Of a stretch of 55,075 nt of DNA, positions 32,773 to 39,613 are shown one piece after another. Numbering within the stretch: position 1 is the first letter of the stretch; each line of letters begins with the position of its first letter. The position numbers and the translations under genes are program-made. The notes below the pieces were generated by a model. It was given only the letters and a program-made list of their open reading frames with translations. It was not told the origin of the DNA and did no database searches. This DNA comes from Alphaproteobacteria bacterium (GTDB lineage: Bacteria; Pseudomonadota; Alphaproteobacteria; RF32; CAG-239): NCBI GenBank assembly GCA_017626035.1, contig JAGAJR010000004.1, positions 1-55,075 of the forward strand, given 5' to 3'.

Positions 32773-33357
32773 TTATTTTCGCAATTGAATGATTTTTTTG
32801 GCTATTTGTTTTGAAAATTCTCCGACCATTAGACTTTGTTTCTCAACCAAAACCTCATACCCGTCTCCCAGCGGTACGGTTAAATAGGTTTGCTCTCTGG
32901 CCAGAATCCGTCCGTTTTTATCGGAAACAGACCACCAGGCTTCCAAAACGGCATTTTCACCGAAAATTCCGCCAAACTTGTTGATTTCAACAAAAACCGT
33001 ATAATCAAAAATCTCCCTTCCGTAATTTTTCGGTTTAACCAAAGCCCGAGGCAGATACACGGCCATATCATCGGCTATTGTCCGCTGCAGCATTGATGAC
33101 AACGGTTCGCTCCAGCGGTTTAATTCCGAAATATTCAATTCCAGGGAATTCTTCCGTTCTGTTACAATCTGAGGCTTGTCCATATAGGCCGGAACTTTTA
33201 CCTCCTCAATCCCTATACTGATGCCTTTATAAGCGGTTAATGCTTCTTCAGCCTGACTAACCGGGCGTATACCGTAAAACTTTGACTGCGGCGTTCTTCC
33301 CGTTCCGATACAGCCTGCCAGCAAAAGGATTAAAGCCGTGCTAAAAATTCTTTTCAT
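32773..33357 (-). CDS. ABC-transport auxiliary lipoprotein (PqiC/LetC-like, 194 aa)
   Basis: A lipobox signal (STALILLLAGC) is followed by a beta-rich domain typical of ABC-type auxiliary lipoproteins (PF03886): FYGIRPVSQ, then GISIGIEEVKVPAYMDKPQI, then LNRWSEPLSSMLQRTIADD. It probably helps MCE proteins pass lipid across the periplasm to the outer membrane. I choose ATG 33357, directly after the mlaD-like stop, with AGGAGG-like sequence upstream; a longer frame overlaps mlaD. Last gene of the mla-like operon. Confidence 0.85.
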   Translation of the reverse strand: MKRIFSTALILLLAGCIGTGRTPQSKFYGIRPVSQAEEALTAYKGISIGIEEVKVPAYMDKPQIVTERKNSLELNISELNRWSEPLSSMLQRTIADDMAVYLPRALVKPKNYGREIFDYTVFVEINKFGGIFGENAVLEAWWSVSDKNGRILAREQTYLTVPLGDGYEVLVEKQSLMVGEFSKQIAKKIIQLRK

Positions 33358-33358
33358 T

Positions 33359-34144
33359 TTAATATCCTCCTTTTCCTTTAAGCAACGCTTCCGGATGACG
33401 TTCCAGATAATCAGCAAAATTTCTTAAAGCCTTGGCTGCTTCATTGACGTTTACCAAAGTCCGATTTAGGTTATCCAACGCATTTGATGTGGCCGCCGTA
33501 TTATCCGTTACAACCGTATTGACATTTGTTACCACCTCTTGAACACGAGGCAGAAGCGTCGGCATATGTTTATTTAATTCGGCAAAAAACTTATTAAAGT
33601 TTTCAACGCTTTCTTTTATCGGAATATTCTGTATTCCTCGGGATATTTCCCCTATTGAGGACAAAGCCGTCGGAATTTCAAGATACCCTTTGACATTGCT
33701 TTCAGGATGCAAGATTATCGGCGTATCAGGAAGCATTTCCAATTCAATCATCAATTGTCCGGTCAGGTAACTCTGAGATGTCAGCCTTGCCCGCAAGCCT
33801 TTTTTAATCAGCTCATCCAAAAGGGTTTGTTTGGTGTAATATTCATCTACGGAAGAGATGCTCTGCTTAGCTTCCAATTTGACATAAACCGGTATGCGGA
33901 AGTTAAGATCCTTTGCATCGGCAATCAAATCTATTTTTGCCACTTTTCCGATTTCCACGCCTTTGAAAACAACGGAAGACCCGACATTCAGGCCGCGAAT
34001 GGATTCTTCAAAATACATTACCAAAATATTGCCCGTGTCGGTAAAAACCTTTCCTTTCAGATATATACCGAAAATTATCAGCAATACGGAAATACCCGTA
34101 ACCATAAACAAACCTATTCTTTTTTTATCCGGTTCCTTATGCAT
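33359..34144 (-). CDS. mlaD: MCE-domain lipid transport protein MlaD-like (261 aa)
   Basis: One N-terminal membrane segment (IGLFMVTGISVLLIIFGIYL) is followed by an MCE domain (~40-115: LVMYFEESIRGLNVGSSVVFKGV, then EIGKVAKIDL) and a helical C-terminal region. MCE proteins form hexameric rings that carry phospholipids between membranes, fed by an MlaE permease and MlaF ATPase. The gene overlaps mlaF by 8 bases. The C-terminal helix (to residue 261) is longer than in E. coli MlaD (183 aa), as in many alphaproteobacterial homologues. Confidence 0.9.
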   Translation of the reverse strand: MHKEPDKKRIGLFMVTGISVLLIIFGIYLKGKVFTDTGNILVMYFEESIRGLNVGSSVVFKGVEIGKVAKIDLIADAKDLNFRIPVYVKLEAKQSISSVDEYYTKQTLLDELIKKGLRARLTSQSYLTGQLMIELEMLPDTPIILHPESNVKGYLEIPTALSSIGEISRGIQNIPIKESVENFNKFFAELNKHMPTLLPRVQEVVTNVNTVVTDNTAATSNALDNLNRTLVNVNEAAKALRNFADYLERHPEALLKGKGGY

Positions 34145-34901
34145 TTTCCTTAGCCCCTCTGGTTAAAAAATTATACACTTTGTCATTCGGCGGATTTTTC
34201 AATAATTCTTTCGGATTTCCACGTCCCTGAATACTTTTGGTGTCTCCGTCCAGAAAAATCGAGTTGCTTCCGATGGTAAAAATTGACTCCAATTCATGGG
34301 TTACGACAACAATTGTCGTTCCCAAACTTTGGTTTATATCCAAAATCAAATCATCCAACAGTTTGGAACTTATCGGATCCAAACCGGCAGACGGTTCATC
34401 AAAATAAACAATTTCAGGGTCCAAGGCCAAAGCTCTTGCCAATCCGGCACGTTTTTTCATTCCTCCGCTGATTTCAGACGGATAAAAGTCCTCAAACCCC
34501 GCCAAGCCCACCAAAGCCAGTTTCAAAGACACAAGTTCTTGTATCAGCTTTTCGGAATAATCCGTATACTGTTGCAGCGGCAATGCAATGTTTTCCGCCA
34601 ACGTCATCGAACTGAACAAAGCTCCGCTCTGGTATAAAATTCCGCATTTTTGCATAATTTCATTCTTTTTTTGCTCATCCGCCCGAATAAAATTCTGCCC
34701 GTCAATAAAAACCTTTCCTCTGCGGACAGGCGTTAATCCGGTCAATACCCTTAACAAACTGCTTTTGCCGCAGCCGGAACCGCCCATAATGATAAACACA
34801 TCGCCTTTCTTTACTTCAAAGCTGATTTTATCCAACAGGACAAAATCCCCGTAGGCTATGGTCAGGTTCTCCACCTTTATTTGCGGTGCATCATTTTTCA
34901 T
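34137..34901 (-). CDS. mlaF: ABC transporter ATPase MlaF-like (254 aa)
   Basis: Walker A GGSGCGKSS (40-48), Q-loop region YQSGALFSSMTL, signature SGGMKKRAGLARAL, Walker B IVYFDEPSAGLDP, and switch His in VVTHEL. The SGALFSSMTxxEN and SGGM(K/R)KR patterns are typical of MlaF/MCE-system ATPases rather than general importers. It powers lipid movement through the MlaE permease encoded just upstream, with which it overlaps by 4 bases (ATGA). Full family length. Confidence 0.95.
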   Translation of the reverse strand: MKNDAPQIKVENLTIAYGDFVLLDKISFEVKKGDVFIIMGGSGCGKSSLLRVLTGLTPVRRGKVFIDGQNFIRADEQKKNEIMQKCGILYQSGALFSSMTLAENIALPLQQYTDYSEKLIQELVSLKLALVGLAGFEDFYPSEISGGMKKRAGLARALALDPEIVYFDEPSAGLDPISSKLLDDLILDINQSLGTTIVVVTHELESIFTIGSNSIFLDGDTKSIQGRGNPKELLKNPPNDKVYNFLTRGAKENA

Positions 34902-36010
34902 ATTCCCATCACCTCAAATCCCCAAGTAATAAACCCGGTCATAACAATCATCCAAACAATTGACGAAACAACGGCTCGGGTTGTGGCAAAACCCACACTG
35001 TCGGCATTGCGTCCGCAGTTGACACCGTAATAACATCCGCACAAGGCAATAATAATGCCAAAAACAAAGCCATGAAACAAACCGACCAGAAAGTTTCCCA
35101 TTTTTAAGGCATTCAGCGAATATTTCCAATATTCCGGCGGAGCAATATCCAACATAAAGACACCTACGGCCGCCCCGCCTAAAATTCCCATAAAATCAGC
35201 CAAAATCGTCAAAAAAGGCATGGTAATGACCAAGGCAAGAATTCTGGGAAGCACCAGAAAATCCGTTACCGGAATGCCCATGGTTTTCAAAGCGTCTATT
35301 TCTTCATTTACCTGCATGGTTCCGATTGTCGCCGCATAAGACGCTCCTGTCCGTCCGGCCATGATAATCCCGACCATAATCGCTCCCATAATGCGAATCA
35401 TGCCGATGGCCACCAGACTGGCCACATAAATCTGTGCTCCGAAAGTTTTCAACTGGATGGCTCCGACAAATGCCAAAATCAGCCCGACCATAAAACTGAC
35501 CAGAGAGACAATTCCTATTGCCTTATAACTGCATTCTTCCATGGCAAACATAAAATCAACTTTACGCATTATTGCCTGCGAGGTAAAAAATCTGCCAACA
35601 GATTTAAGCGTTTGGTGCATAAACATCCAACCTTTTAAGATTCCGGCATAAATTTCCAAACTCCGGTTGCCAACCGCTTCCAAAAACGAAAATTTTTGAT
35701 TTTGCGGCAAAGACGGACGACGGTTTACTTTAAGTGCTAAAACAATCAGGCGTTTCAGATTATCGGGAAGGCTGTCCGCATTTACTTCAATTCCTTTGGA
35801 CACGGCAATCTTGCTGATTTCAAAAAGAATCACAACCAGCGTTGAATCCCATTTTCCGAGGCGGCTTCCGTTAAAAACGATTTCTTTTAACGGCGTTTTC
35901 TCCATTGCTGCAAAAATTCCCGACTTTGCGGAAGTATTGTCAAAATTCCGATAATCTCCCACAAGCGTTATCTGAATTTGTTTATTTTCAACTACATAGT
36001 CTAAGTTCAC
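34898..36010 (-). CDS. mlaE: ABC permease MlaE-like with N-terminal STAS-like domain (370 aa)
   Basis: Residues 1-~105 form a STAS-like domain (QIQITLVGDYRNFD, then WDSTLVVILFEISKI). The MlaE permease follows (~115-370): VSFMVGLILAFVGAIQLKTFGA, IMVGIIMAGRTGASYAATIGTMQVNEEIDAL (read in parts) and GIPVTDFLVLPRILALVITMP, five or so membrane segments. MlaE forms the inner-membrane channel of the lipid transporter. The start is GTG at 36010 with GGAG 8 bases upstream. STAS-MlaE fusion is common where no separate MlaB is encoded; none is seen here. First gene of the operon. Confidence 0.92.
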   Translation of the reverse strand: MNLDYVVENKQIQITLVGDYRNFDNTSAKSGIFAAMEKTPLKEIVFNGSRLGKWDSTLVVILFEISKIAVSKGIEVNADSLPDNLKRLIVLALKVNRRPSLPQNQKFSFLEAVGNRSLEIYAGILKGWMFMHQTLKSVGRFFTSQAIMRKVDFMFAMEECSYKAIGIVSLVSFMVGLILAFVGAIQLKTFGAQIYVASLVAIGMIRIMGAIMVGIIMAGRTGASYAATIGTMQVNEEIDALKTMGIPVTDFLVLPRILALVITMPFLTILADFMGILGGAAVGVFMLDIAPPEYWKYSLNALKMGNFLVGLFHGFVFGIIIALCGCYYGVNCGRNADSVGFATTRAVVSSIVWMIVMTGFITWGFEVMGI

Positions 36011-36076
36011 GGCCTTAACTCCGGAAAATGGATGGCTCCGGATTAATCCGTCAACATAATTCGCTGCGTCCGGAGA

Positions 36077-36103
36077 TTGACAAAATATGCTTTATCATAT
36101 ACT
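36077..36103 (+). promoter_or_regulatory. Candidate sigma-70 promoter of the arsR-type gene
   Basis: TTGACA at 36077-36082 and TATACT at 36098-36103, spacing 15 (short; TACTTA at 17 is an alternative). It lies 49 bases before the ArsR-type ATG, in the divergent gap with mlaE. Confidence 0.5.
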
Positions 36104-36151
36104 TATTGATTTGCAGGATTTCAATCGGACAACAGGAAAAGACGCTGAAAA

Positions 36152-36523
36152 ATGTCAGAAAATTTAAATCATACGGAACTTCACGAACATAACGGTTCGG
36201 ACTTGAAAAAACTTCTGGAGAAAATGCCGCAAGACACCGATTTTGTTAAGGCTTCCGATATTTTTCAACAACTGTGCGACCCTACCCGCCTGCGGATTTT
36301 ATGGCTGCTCGCCCATAGTGAACAGTGCGTTAACAATATCGCACTGTCCGTTGATATGAGCACTTCTGCCGTTTCGCACCATCTCCGCACCCTGCGGCAA
36401 GTCGGATTGCTGGTTAACCGCCGGGCCGGAAAAGAAATTTACTACAAACTCAGCGATGATAAAACCGCCCGTCTTATTCACAAAATGATTGACGACGTAT
36501 TTGAAATGAACTGTCCGTGGTAG
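36152..36523 (+). CDS. ArsR/SmtB-family metal-responsive repressor (123 aa)
   Basis: Winged-helix protein: IFQQLCDPTRLRILWLLAH (with the conserved Cys in LCDPTR), a recognition region STSAVSHHLRTLRQVGLLVNRR, wing KEIYYKLSD, and C-terminal dimer helix TARLIHKMIDDVF. The N-terminal His-containing tail (HTELHEHNG) and C-terminal dimer helix could form Zn/Cd sites as in SmtB/CadC. It is convergent with the P-type ATPase, with only 2 bases between stops, and may act on the operator upstream of the HMA gene 2 kb away. The effector metal is inferred from the neighbour. Confidence 0.92.
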   Translation: MSENLNHTELHEHNGSDLKKLLEKMPQDTDFVKASDIFQQLCDPTRLRILWLLAHSEQCVNNIALSVDMSTSAVSHHLRTLRQVGLLVNRRAGKEIYYKLSDDKTARLIHKMIDDVFEMNCPW

Positions 36524-36525
36524 AC

Positions 36526-38376
36526 TTATCTCTTATATTGTAACGCCCGCATCGCATTTAAAATTGCCAAAACAGACACGCCGACGTCGGCAAATACGGC
36601 TTCCCACATGGTTGCCATTCCGGCAACGCCCAGTCCTAAAACAATAAACTTAACCCCCAAGGCAAAAACAATGTTTTGTTTAACGATTTTCAGCGTTTTC
36701 TTGGAAATACGGACGGCGGTTCCGATTAAAGACGGTTCATCGGTCATAATGACGACATCTGCCGCCTCCACCGCCGCATCGGCTCCCACGCCACCCATCG
36801 CAATTCCGATATCGGCTCGAGCCAAAACCGGAGCATCGTTAATACCGTCTCCCGCGAACACCAACTTTCCTTCCGGAGATTTCTGCAACAACAATTCTTC
36901 CACTTTTTCAACTTTTTGAGCCGGGAGCAATTCTGCATAAACTTTATCTACACCTATTTTTACAGCGGCTTTTTCTCCGGCGGAACAGGTGTCTCCGGTC
37001 AACATAACCACTTTTTTTACACCGAGTTTCTTCAAATCTGCAACTGCTTGAACGGCGTCCTCTTTTATTTCATCGTCAATACGTATCCAGCCGAGACAAC
37101 TTTTATCTGCCGCCACATAGACAACCGTTCCTCCGGCCGGTGCCTCATGCCATTTTATCTGCAGGCTTTCCATTAATTTCGCATTGCCGACATAAACTTC
37201 TTTTCCGGAAACATCAGCTTTGATACCTTTTCCCGGAATTTCCTCAAAACCGGATACCTGTTTGGCATCAAGAGGGGTTTTTCCTTTCGCCTGATTTCTG
37301 ATTGATACGGAAACCGGATGGGATGAATAAATTCCGGCACTCGCCGCCAAGCAGACAAGTTCGTCTTCAGAAACATTTTCTGCCTTTATTTCCACAACTG
37401 AAAAACTTCCTTTGGTCAAGGTTCCGGTCTTGTCAAAAACAACGATTTCCGCATCCGCCAAAGCTTGGAGATAATTTCCCCCTTTTACCAGAATTCCATG
37501 ACGGGAAGCAGCTCCTATTCCGCCGAAAAAACTTAACGGCACAGAAATAACCAAAGCGCAAGGACAAGAAATGACCAAAAACGTCAAAGAACGATAAAAC
37601 CATTCGCCAAACACGGCTCCGTTTATTAACAACGGAGGAAGGACAGCAATGGCAACCGCAGCTAAAACAACCGCCGGCGTATAATAACGGGCAAACCGAG
37701 TAATAAACTTTTCTGCTTCTGCTTTTTTACTGCCGGCGTTTTCCACCAAATCCAAAATTTTGGCAACGGTAGATTCCCCATATTCTTTGGTTACCTTTAC
37801 TTCAAGCAAACCGCTGACATTCACGCATCCGCTGATTACTTCTCCGCCTTCCAAAATCTCCCGAGGGACGGCTTCTCCGGTTACCGCCGAAGTATCAACC
37901 AAAGAATGTCCGCTGACAACAATACCGTCCAGAGGAATTTTTTCTCCCGATTTGATAATGATAACCTGCCCCGGACAAACTTCTTCGGGACTGACTTTTT
38001 GTATCCCGTCCGCCGTTTTAAGGTTGGCATAGTCCGGCCGGATATTCATTAAGGCAGAAACGGATTTTCGGGATTTGTTGACGGCATAAGACTGAAAAAG
38101 TTCTCCTATCTGATAAAACAACATGACCGCCACGCCTTCCGAGTATTGCCGAAGGGCAAATGCTCCGAAAGTGGCAATCATCATCAGAAAATTCTCATCC
38201 AAGGCATTGCCGCGAAATAAATTTCGAAAAGCTTTTCTTATAATTTCGGTTCCGACCAAAAAATAAGCCGCAGCATACAGTACCAAAGACAACCATTGAT
38301 TATCCCTGATAACAATTGCGGCAATATAGATAAATGACGCCGAGATGATTTTATAAAGTTGTTTTTTCAGTTTCAT
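36526..38376 (-). CDS. Heavy-metal P-type ATPase, Zn/Cd/Pb exporter type (616 aa)
   Basis: Exports divalent metal at the cost of ATP. Eight membrane helices with the metal-binding CPC at 271-273 (VISCPCALVISVP), the phosphatase TGEAVP (166-171), phosphorylated Asp315 (DKTGTLT), and the hinge GDGINDAPVLARADIG. ZntA/CadA type by motif; a C-terminal cytoplasmic tail is lacking. At 616 residues it lacks the usual N-terminal HMA domain, which is encoded separately in the preceding gene and overlaps by 4 bases. Confidence 0.93.
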   Translation of the reverse strand: MKLKKQLYKIISASFIYIAAIVIRDNQWLSLVLYAAAYFLVGTEIIRKAFRNLFRGNALDENFLMMIATFGAFALRQYSEGVAVMLFYQIGELFQSYAVNKSRKSVSALMNIRPDYANLKTADGIQKVSPEEVCPGQVIIIKSGEKIPLDGIVVSGHSLVDTSAVTGEAVPREILEGGEVISGCVNVSGLLEVKVTKEYGESTVAKILDLVENAGSKKAEAEKFITRFARYYTPAVVLAAVAIAVLPPLLINGAVFGEWFYRSLTFLVISCPCALVISVPLSFFGGIGAASRHGILVKGGNYLQALADAEIVVFDKTGTLTKGSFSVVEIKAENVSEDELVCLAASAGIYSSHPVSVSIRNQAKGKTPLDAKQVSGFEEIPGKGIKADVSGKEVYVGNAKLMESLQIKWHEAPAGGTVVYVAADKSCLGWIRIDDEIKEDAVQAVADLKKLGVKKVVMLTGDTCSAGEKAAVKIGVDKVYAELLPAQKVEKVEELLLQKSPEGKLVFAGDGINDAPVLARADIGIAMGGVGADAAVEAADVVIMTDEPSLIGTAVRISKKTLKIVKQNIVFALGVKFIVLGLGVAGMATMWEAVFADVGVSVLAILNAMRALQYKR

Positions 38377-38600
38377 TTACATTCCTTTCGAAAAGTTATA
38401 TCTCCGTCCACCTTTTTGACAACGGCTTCAATTTTACCAATCAGAGCCTCAAAATCTTCTTCGGCTGCTTCCACCGTCATTTTTTGAGTCATAAAAGAAA
38501 CCGTGGCAGAAACAACGCCTTCTATGGCGGCAACGGCATTTTCAATTTTTGCGGCACAATTGGCACAATCTAAATCTTCAAGTATAAATGTCTTTTTCAT
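38373..38600 (-). CDS. Stand-alone HMA metal-binding domain protein (75 aa)
   Basis: A ferredoxin-like HMA domain with the metal site DLDCANCAAKIE (Cys13, Cys16), the (G/D)xDCxxC pattern of Zn/Cd ATPases. It overlaps the ATPase gene by ATGA, so both are translated together; the pair equals one ordinary ZntA split in two. It may pass metal to the ATPase. AGAGGG lies 7 bases before the ATG, behind a strong promoter with an operator-like repeat. Confidence 0.92.
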   Translation of the reverse strand: MKKTFILEDLDCANCAAKIENAVAAIEGVVSATVSFMTQKMTVEAAEEDFEALIGKIEAVVKKVDGDITFRKECK

Positions 38601-38618
38601 ATCGCCCTCTTTTTATTA

Positions 38619-38636
38619 TTTGAACAATTGTTTGAA
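38619..38636. promoter_or_regulatory. Operator-like repeat upstream of the metal ATPase operon
   Basis: TTTGAA is repeated around CAATTG (TTTGAA-CAATTG-TTTGAA), with a perfect AACAATTGTT palindrome in the middle. Its position just downstream of the -10 and its TTGAA half-sites resemble SmtB/CadC operators. Candidate site for the ArsR-type repressor encoded at 36152. Confidence 0.5.
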
Positions 38637-38649
38637 TGTTTATGTTTTA

Positions 38650-38678
38650 TATGTAACATTTTATGTTTAACCTGTCAA
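38650..38678 (-). promoter_or_regulatory. Sigma-70 promoter of the HMA/P-type ATPase operon
   Basis: On the minus strand, TTGACA (38678-38673), a 17-base spacer, then TACATA (38655-38650). The transcript would start about 45 bases before the HMA ATG and run through the operator-like repeat. Confidence 0.7.
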
Positions 38679-38790
38679 TAAGTTTTGCATACAACGGAAA
38701 ATTATTCCGCAAAATTAATTGCCATTCTTGTCATTTTGAGACATACTGTATATGTGTGTAAGTGTGATATAATGATTATGAGGAGGTAAA

Positions 38791-39576
38791 ATGAAAATCA
38801 TATATCCGCTCTTTGTATGTGTTTGCTTATTAATAAATGTCCTTCCGGCATGTGCCGAAGAAGGCGAAATTTATACTCTTTCTTCCGATCAGGAAATTTC
38901 TTCGGACAAAATACGGCAAATCGCAGTTTCTTCCCCTGAAGAAATGGCGAAATATATTAAAGCCGGAAATGATGTTAATATTCGGGATGTCAAAGGAAAT
39001 ACGCTTTTACAATCTGCCGTGGCAGAAAATGACTCTCCCGAAGCCGTGGAAATGCTTATTCGGGCCGGAGCCGATGTTAATGCCGCCAATACGGACGGAT
39101 TAACATCTCTCATGATTGCCAGCCGGCAGGCCAACAATTTTGAATATAATCTGGGGCAAATGTTATATCATGAAGATATGGAAAACATTAATCTGAAAGA
39201 AGTAATTAAAAACAATAATGCTAAAAATCTGAAAATTGTTGAGGCTTTGCTCAAAGCCGGGGCGGAAATCAACCTTTCCAACGATGACGGCACCACTCCA
39301 CTTATGTATGCCTCCACCAGCAACAGCAACCGACAGATTATAAAACTCATGATAAAATACGGTGCCGCCGTTAACCAAATTAATGATAAAGGGGAAAATG
39401 CCCTGATTTATGCCATAAAATATTCTTCAGATCCCGAAGAAACGGTTAATTTATTGATTGACAACGGAATAGACCTCGGCAGAAAAGATTCACAGGAAAA
39501 AACGGCTTATGATTATGCCGTTGAACGGGGCGGTTTCTCTCAGGAAACATTACAACGCCTGCTTTTGAGAAAATAA
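38791..39576 (+). CDS. Secreted ankyrin-repeat protein (261 aa)
   Basis: A signal peptide (PLFVCVCLLINVLPACA) is followed by about five ankyrin repeats from ~50 to 260, with GADVNAANTDGLTSLMIAS, GAEINLSNDDGTTPLMYAS and GENALIYAIKYSS. Ankyrin repeats bind other proteins; no enzyme domain is present. Periplasmic or secreted by its signal. A strong AGGAGG site lies 5 bases before the ATG, behind an extended -10 (TGATATAAT). Host interaction is possible but not shown. Confidence 0.85.
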   Translation: MKIIYPLFVCVCLLINVLPACAEEGEIYTLSSDQEISSDKIRQIAVSSPEEMAKYIKAGNDVNIRDVKGNTLLQSAVAENDSPEAVEMLIRAGADVNAANTDGLTSLMIASRQANNFEYNLGQMLYHEDMENINLKEVIKNNNAKNLKIVEALLKAGAEINLSNDDGTTPLMYASTSNSNRQIIKLMIKYGAAVNQINDKGENALIYAIKYSSDPEETVNLLIDNGIDLGRKDSQEKTAYDYAVERGGFSQETLQRLLLRK

Positions 39577-39592
39577 TTCTTACGTTAAAGAC

Positions 39593-39613
39593 AAGGCCGC
39601 AATCAGCGGCCTT
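39593..39613 (+). terminator. Hairpin between ankyrin and DsbD-like genes
   Basis: AAGGCCGC pairs with GCGGCCTT around AATCA; the downstream T-run is short (TTT), so its strength is uncertain. It overlaps the end of the convergent DsbD-like gene. Confidence 0.45.
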
